Origin: Chloroflexota bacterium
Lineage (GTDB): Bacteria > Chloroflexota > Dehalococcoidia > Lucifugimonadales > JADFKI01
Reading direction: 5' to 3'
Assembly: GCA_022565015.1 (NCBI GenBank)
Contig: JADFKI010000163.1
Coordinates: 1-8,466 of the forward strand
DNA: 8,466 nt
This document shows positions 1 to 6,455 of this stretch, one piece after another. Position 1 is the stretch's first letter. Each line of letters opens with the position of its first letter. Made by a program: the position numbers and the translations under genes. The notes below the pieces were generated by a model. It did no database searches. It saw only the letters and a program-made list of their open reading frames with translations, and was not told the DNA's origin.

Positions 1-2
1 CG

Positions 3-1235
3 ATGCGCAGTGAACTTATTTTCTTGCAACTAAAATTGTTTGCCTGGGTCCCGGCGGTTGTCTTGCTGGTCGCTACAGGCTGTGTATTCGCCCAACAGGC
101 CGCAACCGCCACGCCAACGCCTACGGTGGCGCCACCGACGTTGACCGCTACGAGCAGCCCAACGCCGGAGCCGACATCGACCGCGACCGCCGCGCCCGAG
201 CCCACCGCGACGCAGACCCTTGTTCCGACGCGTACGTCGACGCCTACGAGCACGGCTACGCCTGAGCCGACTTCGACGCCGACGCCTGAGCCCACGGCCA
301 CGCCCACGAACACGTCGACGCCGATACCTACGGCGACCATTACTCCAACTTCAACTTCGTCTCCCACGCCGCTGCCGACGGCCACACAGACGCCGACGCC
401 TACCGCGACTCTGATGCCCAACAGTCCTCCCACCCTTGTGGTGTTGGAGTTCGACGACTTTACCGTGAAGTCGGAGGAGGACCTGATCAGGGAGGTGAGG
501 TCGGAGGAAGAAATAGATGTGCTGCTTCGGGCAAACGACGAAGACGAAAACCTGTCTCACCTGGTCTTGAGAGACAGACACGGGGACGAGATAGACAGAT
601 TGGAATGCCTGGATTCGGAGCTCAGTCAATGCGAAGCACTGCTAAAAATCACAGCCTCTGAACGTGCAGACTGGACCGAAGAATTCAGTGCCGTCGCAGT
701 TGACCGTAGGCAGGAGGAGTCTGTCCCGATTTTCATGACCATCATAACCAAGAAGAAAAGGGTCGGCGGTGGTGGAGGCGGAGGGTCGTCGTCGAGCCAG
801 CCTACGCCCACGCCGGTCCCCTTTCCAGTTGTCAGTTTGGAAAAGGGGCAGACGTCGGTGGGCGGCACAGTTGAGCTGACCCTGAAAATAGACAAGGTGC
901 CAAATGGGCTGTCCGGCTATGAGGTGAAAATATCTGTGGCGGATCCGACGGTTGCCACGATAACAGGGGTTACGTTCCCGCCTGAGTTTCATGAAGATTA
1001 CAGCCACAAGCTCCTTTCCCCACCTTTCTCAGAAGTGCAGCTCATAGTCGTTGACATCTTCCAGGAGATTCAGCCAGGCGATACCAACGTCGTCCTGGCG
1101 TTTATCACATTCGAGGGTTTGAAGCAGGGCGTGACGTCGATAGCGGTGTCAGACGATACCGATAAAGGTATTCAGGACGAGAGCGCAACTATCATGAGGG
1201 TGACCATAACCAGCGGCGAGCTCACCGTACAGTAG
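3..1235 (+). CDS. Secreted or lipid-anchored Thr/Pro-rich protein with C-terminal cohesin-like domain
   Basis: A 410-residue exported protein of unknown function. Residues 1-30 form a signal peptide: one positive charge region, a hydrophobic core around 13-25, then ATGC with Cys27, which could be a loose lipobox; cleavage after VFA (28-30) is the alternative. Residues 33-139 are a Thr/Pro/Ala/Glu/Ser-rich stalk made of TPT, EPT and TAT units. Residues 140-254 form a compact acidic domain with only two cysteines (Cys202 and Cys210, possibly a disulfide). A linker of seven Gly and four Ser (255-265) and a short PTPTP segment lead to residues 277-410. These read like a cohesin-type beta-sandwich: a VGGTVELTLKI strand, a GYEVKISVADPTVATITGV core, and late strands ending LAFITFEGLKQGVTSIAV. 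Such domains mediate cell-surface or extracellular protein contacts. The ATG lies two bases inside the window, so no ribosome binding site can be seen and a start further upstream is possible, although the signal peptide fits this one. The gene converges on the gene ending at 1269. Confidence 0.8.
   Translation: MRSELIFLQLKLFAWVPAVVLLVATGCVFAQQAATATPTPTVAPPTLTATSSPTPEPTSTATAAPEPTATQTLVPTRTSTPTSTATPEPTSTPTPEPTATPTNTSTPIPTATITPTSTSSPTPLPTATQTPTPTATLMPNSPPTLVVLEFDDFTVKSEEDLIREVRSEEEIDVLLRANDEDENLSHLVLRDRHGDEIDRLECLDSELSQCEALLKITASERADWTEEFSAVAVDRRQEESVPIFMTIITKKKRVGGGGGGGSSSSQPTPTPVPFPVVSLEKGQTSVGGTVELTLKIDKVPNGLSGYEVKISVADPTVATITGVTFPPEFHEDYSHKLLSPPFSEVQLIVVDIFQEIQPGDTNVVLAFITFEGLKQGVTSIAVSDDTDKGIQDESATIMRVTITSGELTVQ
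99..419 (+). repeat. Thr-Pro-rich low-complexity coding repeat (surface stalk)
   Basis: This tract encodes residues 33-139 of the exported protein. It is built from degenerate ACG-CCT/CCG/CCC (Thr-Pro) units mixed with GAG-CCG/CCC and GCG/GCC codons. The units are not identical copies, so it is a compositional repeat rather than a clean tandem array. Such stalks usually extend a domain away from the membrane or cell wall and may be glycosylated. The degenerate repeats also make this stretch prone to length change and misassembly. Confidence 0.8.
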
Positions 1236-1266
1236 CCCGCTCCCTTGCGGGGCCGCCGCGCCGGCC
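1236..1266. terminator. Possible bidirectional terminator between convergent genes
   Basis: The 33-base gap between two convergent genes holds two short GC-rich hairpins. CCCGC (1236-1240) pairs with GCGGG (1247-1251) around a 6-base loop. GGCCG (1251-1255) pairs with CGGCC (1262-1266), also around a 6-base loop. The two stems share base 1251, so they would be alternatives. Neither is followed by a T-run, so intrinsic termination is uncertain; the position is the main support. Confidence 0.25.
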
Positions 1267-1268
1267 GG

Positions 1269-1832
1269 CTATTCCGGCAACAGTGGCTCCAGGTGCGGCT
1301 CAAGCTCTATGCCCAGCGATGCCAGTGCGCGATGAAGCATGGCGTAATAGCTGATGACGACGAGCAGATCGACGGCGCCGGACGGCCCCAGCAGGTGCTC
1401 CACTGCCTGGAAGGTCCTTTCCCCGATTACGCCGTCGTTCACCAGCTCCTTCGCCGCCTGGGCGAACACGCCCTCTTTGGGCGGCAGGCCCATTGGAGCC
1501 CGACCGGACTTAATTGCCTCGATGACCTCGTCTCGAACGCCAACGGCGCGGGCCACGGGCTCGTGATGGGCCCACTCGTACTGACTGTTCAGCGCCCTGG
1601 CCACGCCAAGGATCGCGATCTCGCGGACGATAGGCTCCAACGAGCACTTGAGCCGAATGAACTCCCCAAGATGGGCGACGGCTTCAGCGGCGTCGGGGCT
1701 GTTCATGAGGAGCTGAAACGAATGCGGCATGCCCCCGCCCTCGATGCCGCCGCGGGTCTGCTCGATATGATCGAAAATGTGACGCTTCTCTTCGGCTACA
1801 TCCGTTCTTCCGACATAGGGCACGCGTGGCAT
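1269..1832 (-). CDS. Carboxymuconolactone decarboxylase (CMD)-family protein, AhpD-like fold
   Basis: A 187-residue all-helical protein of the CMD/AhpD family (PF02627). The family core lies around residues 40-108: a helix with PIVREIAILGVARALNSQYE, then EWAHHEPVARAVGV (86-99) and a DEVIEAI helix. This matches the usual EWxxHxxxAxxxG signature. AhpD-type disulfide reductases carry a CxxC pair in this helix. Here the only cysteine is Cys63, so thiol peroxidase/reductase activity of the AhpD kind is unlikely. Residues Glu86 and His89/His90 are the likely active-site or ligand positions, as in CMD-like hydrolytic or decarboxylating members, but the substrate cannot be told. The ATG start is well supported by AGAGGTG a few bases upstream. 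It lies 68 bases downstream of pncB on the same strand, so the two are probably co-transcribed; no functional link to NAD salvage is evident. Confidence 0.85.
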   Translation of the reverse strand: MPRVPYVGRTDVAEEKRHIFDHIEQTRGGIEGGGMPHSFQLLMNSPDAAEAVAHLGEFIRLKCSLEPIVREIAILGVARALNSQYEWAHHEPVARAVGVRDEVIEAIKSGRAPMGLPPKEGVFAQAAKELVNDGVIGERTFQAVEHLLGPSGAVDLLVVISYYAMLHRALASLGIELEPHLEPLLPE

Positions 1833-1900
1833 GGTACACCTCTTTCTGCTCTGATAGGGCTATCGCCCCAGGGTAATCTCATTGTTCGAGAAAATGACAG

Positions 1901-3271
1901 CTAAAAAACATCTCCGCGAGCGCGTAGCTCTCCGACGACACGCGCCTGAAGTCGGGTAAGCTCTTCGCTGATATCGACGTCGTAATGGCTGGGCGCGCGA
2001 AGCCTCTTGTGGTCCGAGGACAGACCCCGGAACTGCGTGTCGAAGTGCTCTCGAAGGGCTGCAAGCGGCGGGCCGGCGGCAATGCGCTTACCCCGCCTCA
2101 TCACGTATTCCAGCAGAGGTGTTGCGTCTGCATACGGGCCGGCCTCGGACGTGCAGGCTATTACGTCGCGCAAGAAAAAGCCCTCGGAATCTCGCAGCCG
2201 ATAGACCTGCTTCGGTCCTGGGAGGGTCTGCTTGTCGGGGCTGAGCTTGAGCACGGGCCTGCCGTCGTACTCCACCAGCTTATAGGCGCAGTCGGTCCAG
2301 GGCGCGTCCGCCGATACGCCGACCCTGGTCCCGACGCCGAAGCCGTCGATTGGCGCACCGCCTCGCAGCAGCGAATCGACCTCGAACTCGTCGAGGCCGC
2401 CGCTGGCGAAGATGTGGACGTAATCCATTCCTTCTTCATCCAACACGCGACGGGCCTCCCTGGCCAACTCGCCGAGGTCGCCGCTGTCGAGCCGTATCGC
2501 CCTCAGTCTGTGGCCCTTTTGGAGCATCTCCTTCGCGACCTTCGCCGCCCTTCGAGCGCCCTCAATGGAGTCGTACGTATCGACCAGGAAGGTGCTGGCG
2601 TCCGGGAAGGAGTCGGCGTAAGCCCGAAAGGCCTCCTCTTCATGCTCGAAGGAGGTCACGAAGGAGTGGGCCATGGTCCCGAATGTCGGGATGCCGCTCA
2701 TGCCTCCCGCCAGAACGTTGCTGGTCCCCGCGAACCCGACCATGTAGCTTGCGCGGGCCAGGGCGTTCGCGGCCTCGATGCCGTGAGTCCTTCTTGCGGC
2801 GAAGTCTACGACGGTCTTTCCCCGGGCCGCGTGCACCACCCTCGATGCCTTCGTCGCCAGTATGGTCTGGAGATTGATCCGGTTGACGAGAAACGTCTCT
2901 ACGAACTGGGCTTCGATTATGGGCGCGGTAACCTCGATCACCGGCTCGTTGATGAAGAACAGGGTGCCTTCCTGCATGGCGCGCACGCTGCCCGTGAAGC
3001 GCAGGTCTCCCAGAAAATCGACAAAATCTTCTGCGAACTGTCCGGTTGATCGGAGGTAATCGATGTCGGCCTCTGAAAAGCAGAAGTGCTCCAGGTATTC
3101 GAGAACGTCCTCGAGGCCGGCGTATACGAAGTAGGCCCGGTCCGGCGGGTAGCTGCGAAAAAACAGGCTGAACGTGGCCTCGGCGGTGGTGCCGCTCTGC
3201 CGGTAAGCCTGGGCCATCGTTATCTCATAGAGGTCGGCGAACAGTCCGGTGCTGAGCTCTCGATGAGGCAT
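1901..3271 (-). CDS. pncB: Nicotinate phosphoribosyltransferase (NAPRTase)
   Basis: A 456-residue enzyme of the Preiss-Handler NAD salvage route (EC 6.3.4.21). It joins nicotinate to PRPP to give nicotinate mononucleotide, with ATP hydrolysis improving the reaction. Family hallmarks are present in order: FADLYEITMAQAY near the N-terminus (11-23), RRTHG (160-164), GTMAHSF with the probable phospho-accepting His202 (198-204), VDTYD (230-234), RLDSGDL (260-266), ASGGLDE (289-295), GFGVGT (310-315), and KLSPDKQTLPGPKQVYR (342-358). Its length is normal for the long bacterial/eukaryotic-type NAPRTase and no key motif is missing. The ATG at 3271 starts the typical N-terminus. A GGAGGG sits about 13 bases upstream, which is rather far for a ribosome binding site. 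A promoter-like pair lies 38-67 bases upstream of the start. The CMD-family gene follows on the same strand. Confidence 0.96.
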   Translation of the reverse strand: MPHRELSTGLFADLYEITMAQAYRQSGTTAEATFSLFFRSYPPDRAYFVYAGLEDVLEYLEHFCFSEADIDYLRSTGQFAEDFVDFLGDLRFTGSVRAMQEGTLFFINEPVIEVTAPIIEAQFVETFLVNRINLQTILATKASRVVHAARGKTVVDFAARRTHGIEAANALARASYMVGFAGTSNVLAGGMSGIPTFGTMAHSFVTSFEHEEEAFRAYADSFPDASTFLVDTYDSIEGARRAAKVAKEMLQKGHRLRAIRLDSGDLGELAREARRVLDEEGMDYVHIFASGGLDEFEVDSLLRGGAPIDGFGVGTRVGVSADAPWTDCAYKLVEYDGRPVLKLSPDKQTLPGPKQVYRLRDSEGFFLRDVIACTSEAGPYADATPLLEYVMRRGKRIAAGPPLAALREHFDTQFRGLSSDHKRLRAPSHYDVDISEELTRLQARVVGELRARGDVF

Positions 3272-3308
3272 GTCTTTAGGCTATCCCTCCGAACTGACTT
3301 GCAGATCA

Positions 3309-3338
3309 AGTTTAAAGATGCGCCGGTGGCGTGGTCAA
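3309..3338 (-). promoter_or_regulatory. Candidate sigma70-type promoter for pncB
   Basis: Read on the minus strand, TTGACC (3338-3333, five of six matches to TTGACA) is followed after 18 bases by TAAACT (3314-3309, four of six matches to TATAAT). Transcription would begin near 3301 and give a leader of about 30 bases before the pncB ATG. This is an inference from motif match and position only. Confidence 0.4.
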
Positions 3339-3382
3339 GTCGCATACCTGCGCGGCTGAGTGATACGGGGGCTGAAAAATCC

Positions 3383-3429
3383 TCACGTTATCCTCACTTC
3401 CGCTCACGCACTTATCACGTTTTTCTCAT
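3383..3429 (+). promoter_or_regulatory. Five helically phased TCAC/TCAT direct repeats, probable regulator binding array
   Basis: TCAC occurs at 3383, 3394, 3404 and 3415, and TCAT at 3426, giving steps of 11, 10, 11 and 11 bases. That spacing puts every copy on the same face of the helix. Direct repeats with an 11-base period are the hallmark of OmpR/PhoB-family response regulator sites (for example PHO boxes, or mycobacterial PhoP boxes with a TCAC-type core). The last copy ends 9 bases before a TTTAAT box (3439-3444). This is the geometry of promoters where the activator array replaces the -35 element. The regulator itself is not in the window. Confidence 0.45.
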
Positions 3430-3438
3430 GCCGTCGGG

Positions 3439-3444
3439 TTTAAT
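3439..3444 (+). promoter_or_regulatory. Candidate -10 box for the radical SAM operon
   Basis: TTTAAT matches five of six bases of the TATAAT consensus. No good -35 element lies 16-18 bases upstream; that position is occupied by the phased TCAC repeats, suggesting activator dependence. Transcription would start near 3451, giving a leader of about 50 bases before the TTG start at 3500. A weaker reading uses TTGCAG (3446-3451) as a -35, but only three of six bases match. Confidence 0.35.
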
Positions 3445-3453
3445 CTTGCAGTC

Positions 3454-3477
3454 GACGTTAGCATCCAGGCTAACGTC
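3454..3477. promoter_or_regulatory. Perfect 9-bp inverted repeat upstream of the radical SAM operon (operator or leader hairpin)
   Basis: GACGTTAGC (3454-3462) and GCTAACGTC (3469-3477) are exact reverse complements separated by ATCCAG. The element sits between the candidate transcription start and the Shine-Dalgarno at 3487-3493. As DNA it could be an operator for a dimeric repressor. As RNA it would form a stable 9-bp hairpin ending 9 bases before the ribosome binding site, acting on translation or mRNA stability. There is no following T-run, so it is not an intrinsic terminator. Confidence 0.5.
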
Positions 3478-3486
3478 CAAACTGTG

Positions 3487-3493
3487 AGGGAGG
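3487..3493 (+). promoter_or_regulatory. Strong Shine-Dalgarno that fixes the TTG start of the first radical SAM gene
   Basis: AGGGAGG lies 6 bases before TTG at 3500. The next in-frame ATG, at 3605, has no comparable site. The 35 residues gained by starting at TTG begin VSRLLCG and later GDGLRYG, which resembles the N-terminus of AhbC/NirJ1-type proteins, so both the site and the protein support the TTG start. Confidence 0.7.
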
Positions 3494-3499
3494 CAATAT

Positions 3500-4711
3500 T
3501 TGCTTAATGTCAGCAGGCTTCTGTGTGGGGCCTCAGCACCGGGCGATGGCCTACGATACGGCGAACGACCTGAAGGTCCAAACGCTATTCCCAGGCAGCG
3601 AAGTATGCACTACAGGCCCGTGATGGTCTGGAACATTACGCGTCGCTGCAACCTTCACTGCATCCACTGCTACTCTGAGTCCAAGAACGTGGACTACCCG
3701 GGGGAGCTGTCCCACGAGCAGGCGTGCGACGTGGTTGACGACCTCGCCGAGTACGGTGTGCCCGTCTTGATGTTCTCCGGCGGCGAGCCGATGATGCGGG
3801 ACGACCTTCTCAGCCTGATTAGCAGGTCTTCGGCACGGGGCCTGCGTACCGTGCTGTCGACGAACGGGACCCTCATAACGGATGAGACCGCCAGGTCCTT
3901 GAAGGAGGCGGGACTCTCTTACGTCGGTATTAGCATCGATGGACTGGAGCCCCTGAACGACCGCTTTCGCGCCAGGAAGGGCGCGTTCCAGGACGCGCTT
4001 CGCGGGATTCGGACGAGCCTGGCCCAGGGGTTCAGGGTGAGCCTGAGATTCACTCTGACCCGCTACAACATGGCGGACCTCGACTCGATCTTCGACCTCG
4101 TGGAGCGGGAAAACATACCCAGGTTCTGCATCTATCACCTCGCTTACGCCGGACGAGGCAACAAGCTCTTGTCATTCGACCTCTCACATCAAGAGACCAG
4201 AGAGGCGATGGACCTCATATTCAAGCGCACCATACAGGCCCAGGAACGCGGCAACGATGTCGAGGTGCTTACGGTCGACAACCACGCCGATGCCGTCTAT
4301 CTGTGGCAGTGGGTCCGCAGGAACATGCCGGAACGCGAGGCGGAGGTCGCGCGGCTCATCCGACGCAACGGCGGCAACAGCTCGGGGCGCGGCATCGCCT
4401 GCATAGACAACGTGGGCGACGTTCACCCGGACCAGTTCTGGCGAACGCTGACCGTGGGAAACGTCCTCGATCGCCCCTTCAGCGAGATATGGAGCGACGA
4501 GAACAACGAGGTGCTTACGAGGCTCCGAAACCGCACCGGCCTGGTCGGGGGACGCTGTGCTACGTGCGCCCACTTTGGCATCTGCAACGGTAATCTCCGT
4601 GTGAGGGCCGAGAGCGCGACGGGCGACCCGTGGGCCGAGGACCCCGCCTGCTACCTTACGGACGACGAGATCAGCTTCTCCGGAACTGAGCTGAGCTCAC
4701 CGGCGGCTTAG
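3500..4711 (+). CDS. ahbC: AhbC-like radical SAM/SPASM enzyme (12,18-didecarboxysiroheme deacetylase family, NirJ1-like)
   Basis: A 403-residue radical SAM protein. The [4Fe-4S] motif is Cys50-x3-Cys54-x2-Cys57 in RRCNLHCIHCYSES, and the SAM-contacting GGEP is at 94-97. The C-terminal SPASM region holds Cys301 (GIACIDN), Cys353, Cys356, Cys362 and Cys384, enough to bind auxiliary cluster(s). Signatures I recall from AhbC/NirJ1 are the VSRLLCG...GDGLRYG N-terminus, EVLTVDNHADAVYLW, NGGNSSGRGIACIDN, VHPDQFWR, a GNV...FSEIW segment, and the CNGNLRVRAE...DPACYLTDDE tail. AhbC removes the two acetate side chains of didecarboxysiroheme, giving Fe-coproporphyrin III in the siroheme-dependent heme route. 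The start is TTG with a strong Shine-Dalgarno. The stop codon overlaps the ribosome binding site of the next gene, implying translational coupling. A heme-d1 pathway NirJ role or a peptide-modifying role cannot be excluded, since no ahbA/ahbB or nir genes are visible nearby. Confidence 0.8.
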   Translation: MLNVSRLLCGASAPGDGLRYGERPEGPNAIPRQRSMHYRPVMVWNITRRCNLHCIHCYSESKNVDYPGELSHEQACDVVDDLAEYGVPVLMFSGGEPMMRDDLLSLISRSSARGLRTVLSTNGTLITDETARSLKEAGLSYVGISIDGLEPLNDRFRARKGAFQDALRGIRTSLAQGFRVSLRFTLTRYNMADLDSIFDLVERENIPRFCIYHLAYAGRGNKLLSFDLSHQETREAMDLIFKRTIQAQERGNDVEVLTVDNHADAVYLWQWVRRNMPEREAEVARLIRRNGGNSSGRGIACIDNVGDVHPDQFWRTLTVGNVLDRPFSEIWSDENNEVLTRLRNRTGLVGGRCATCAHFGICNGNLRVRAESATGDPWAEDPACYLTDDEISFSGTELSSPAA

Positions 4712-4719
4712 GAGGCTTC

Positions 4720-5826
4720 ATGCATCTGGCCCCACATCAAGTTCCCGGAAAAGGCATGCCGGATTTCAATAGGCTGGGCCTGAACAGGGACCCGGTGGTG
4801 GTCTTCTGGGAGGTGACGCTGGCCTGCGCCCTGGCGTGCCGCCACTGCAGGGCCGAGGCACAGCCGCGAAGACATCCGCTGGAACTCTCGACGAAGGAAT
4901 GCCACCGCGTTCTTGACGATCTGGCGACCTTCGACCGTCCTCCTATCGTAGTGCTCTCGGGTGGGGACCCCTTCATGCGGCGCGACCTCTTCGATATCGT
5001 GGAGTACGGCATCGGCAAGGAGCTGACCATGTCCGTCTCGCCCAGTGCTACGGCCTTGCTGACCAGGGAGCGCCTTCGGAGGCTCAATGACCTCGGCGTC
5101 TCGCGAATCTCGCTCAGCCTGGACGGTTCGACGGCGGCCATACACGACGATTTCAGGGGCGTGGCCGGGTCTTTCGATCGCACCATGGATGGGATGAAAT
5201 ATGCCGCCGAGGTCGGCCTGTCATTCCAGGTCAACACCACCGTCAGCAGGCCGTCGTTGCACGACCTTCCGGCGATTGCCGATCTCTTGAAGTCAACGTC
5301 GGTCGCCGTGTGGGACGTATTCTTTCTCGTGCCCACCGGAAGGGCTTCGGCGGAAGACGTCATCACGGCGGACGAGCACGAGGGTGTATTCAGCCGGCTA
5401 TACGACCTATCGAAAGATGCGCCCTACCAGGTGAAGACGACCCTGGGGCAGCACTATCGCAGGTATCAGGTACTGCGGCGGCTAGAGGGCAGGTCTCTGA
5501 ACGGTCTGGGAGCAGAGGACATTTCAGCCCTTTATCCGGGTGTGCCCAGCAACGACGGCAAGGGCATCCTGTTCATATCGCACCTGGGCGAGGTGTATCC
5601 CAGCGGTTTTCTCCCCCTGTCCGTTGGAAACGTCAACAGACGGTCCGTCGTCAAGATGTACCGGGACTCCGACCTATTCAGAAAACTTCGGGACCCGTCC
5701 CAGCTCGGAGGCAAGTGCGGACGCTGCCCCTTCAACATGATCTGCGGCGGCTGTCGCGCTCGCGCCTATGCGGACTCGGGCGACCCCCTGGGCGAGGAGC
5801 CGTACTGCGCCTACCAGCCTGCATAG
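4720..5826 (+). CDS. Radical SAM/SPASM protein, TIGR04053-like, related to AhbD/NirJ
   Basis: A 368-residue radical SAM protein. Cys36-x3-Cys40-x2-Cys43 (ACALACRHC) binds the catalytic cluster, and GGDP (81-84) replaces the more usual GGEP. Residues around SPSATALLTRERLRRL, GVSRISLSLDG, FQVNTT and FFLVPTGR follow the AhbD/TIGR04053 pattern. The C-terminal SPASM-type tail has Cys333, Cys336, Cys342, Cys345 and Cys363 (KCGRCPFNMICGGCRARAY...PYCAYQP). AhbD, the heme synthase that oxidatively decarboxylates Fe-coproporphyrin III, has as I recall a Cys in a PCGYL motif after the SHTGEV strand. Here the motif reads PSGFLP after SHLGEVY, which suits TIGR04053 better. The substrate is therefore unproven, but pairing with an AhbC-like gene points to tetrapyrrole chemistry. 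AGGAGG (4710-4715) overlaps the upstream stop and lies only 4 bases before ATG 4720. An alternative ATG at 4756 would remove 12 residues that are not part of the fold. Confidence 0.85.
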   Translation: MHLAPHQVPGKGMPDFNRLGLNRDPVVVFWEVTLACALACRHCRAEAQPRRHPLELSTKECHRVLDDLATFDRPPIVVLSGGDPFMRRDLFDIVEYGIGKELTMSVSPSATALLTRERLRRLNDLGVSRISLSLDGSTAAIHDDFRGVAGSFDRTMDGMKYAAEVGLSFQVNTTVSRPSLHDLPAIADLLKSTSVAVWDVFFLVPTGRASAEDVITADEHEGVFSRLYDLSKDAPYQVKTTLGQHYRRYQVLRRLEGRSLNGLGAEDISALYPGVPSNDGKGILFISHLGEVYPSGFLPLSVGNVNRRSVVKMYRDSDLFRKLRDPSQLGGKCGRCPFNMICGGCRARAYADSGDPLGEEPYCAYQPA

Positions 5827-5922
5827 CTTGCGTGCCTGTGTTGCGGTGTGGAAGTCACTGAGTTTCGTGATTCGAAATGTGTTGGAGGGCGATGTAAGGT
5901 TTAGCGCTGGACCGGCAGTTAC

Positions 5923-6393
5923 CTAGACCGTTCTCTTCTGGTAGAGGTAGGTCGCCAGTATGCATGAGGTAGCGGTGACAAACAACATTACTATGCCGAA
6001 CTCTCGCCATGCCAGCGCCGAGTAGAGCTGCGACAGCATCTCCCACGAACCGAGTCGCCGCAGCATGGTTGCCAGGCTGACTACGGGTATCATAAAGATC
6101 GCGCCGGCCAGGACCGTGCCGAAGATGGTGGAGCCGATCAGCAGGCCTACGGTCTCGCTTGTGTCGGCCTTCAGGAGATCGCGCCATATCTGCAATTTCC
6201 TGATGAATGAGCTCACCAGTTGAACGGAGAGAAATAGGGCAAGAATCCAATAGAGGGATTCGACCGTCGCCACTATGGCGTCGGCCTCCCGTTCCTGAAA
6301 AGCGGCGAGGGCTCCTACCGCCACTCCTGCTACCAGGCCCGTCATGGCCAGCCGGATCACTAGGCTCGATATAGTTCTTTCCTTCTCACTCAT
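5923..6393 (-). CDS. Small four-helix integral membrane protein of unknown function
   Basis: A 156-residue protein I do not recognise. It has four probable membrane helices, at about residues 11-32, 42-64, 83-110 and 131-151. The short N-terminus is charged (MSEKER) and the C-terminus is basic (YQKRTV). The loop between helices 2 and 3 (65-81) carries RKLQIWRD and LKADTSET, so charge is balanced on both sides of the membrane. No enzyme motif is visible. An in-frame stop at 6421-6423 limits the start; ATG 6393 is the first usable start but has no clear Shine-Dalgarno. The gene begins 62 bases after the eCIS-core gene on the same strand, so it is probably read from the same transcript. The gene order suggests a membrane partner, anchor or protective protein for that product, but this is inference only. 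Confidence 0.65.
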   Translation of the reverse strand: MSEKERTISSLVIRLAMTGLVAGVAVGALAAFQEREADAIVATVESLYWILALFLSVQLVSSFIRKLQIWRDLLKADTSETVGLLIGSTIFGTVLAGAIFMIPVVSLATMLRRLGSWEMLSQLYSALAWREFGIVMLFVTATSCILATYLYQKRTV

Positions 6394-6455
6394 TCGAACA
6401 TTCTGATACGCCTTCGTATTTCATCGCAGACAATGGTTCCTGGTGAGGCAGGCCG

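Noticed and set aside
99..419. Thr-Pro repeat region considered as a CRISPR or DNA-level satellite array
   Set aside because: Units are irregular in length and sequence and stay in frame with Thr-Pro codons throughout, which is a coding low-complexity stalk.
1245..1904. Plus-strand open frame of 219 codons opposite the CMD-family gene
   Set aside because: The minus strand encodes a recognisable CMD-family protein with a good ribosome binding site; the plus frame has neither a site nor a family signature.
1985..3049. Long plus-strand open frame (354 codons) opposite pncB
   Set aside because: It is antisense to a complete, motif-verified pncB, and its translation is Arg/Gly/Ala-rich with no recognisable domain; it is a high-GC shadow frame.
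4708..5366. Minus-strand open frames opposite the second radical SAM gene
   Set aside because: They overlap a radical SAM gene with all cluster cysteines intact and have Ser/Arg-rich translations typical of antisense shadows.
5863..5877. TTTCG-TGATT-CGAAA hairpin in the gap between the convergent genes ending at 5826 and 5923
   Set aside because: A 5-bp AT-containing stem without a T-run is too weak to call a terminator; nothing else is seen in this 96-base gap.
6406..6419. ATACG-CCTT-CGTAT hairpin between the eCIS-core gene and the membrane protein gene
   Set aside because: Only 5 bp of stem, no T-run, and an AAGG in its minus-strand loop lies 17 bases from the start, too far for a ribosome binding site. 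Chance is a fair explanation.
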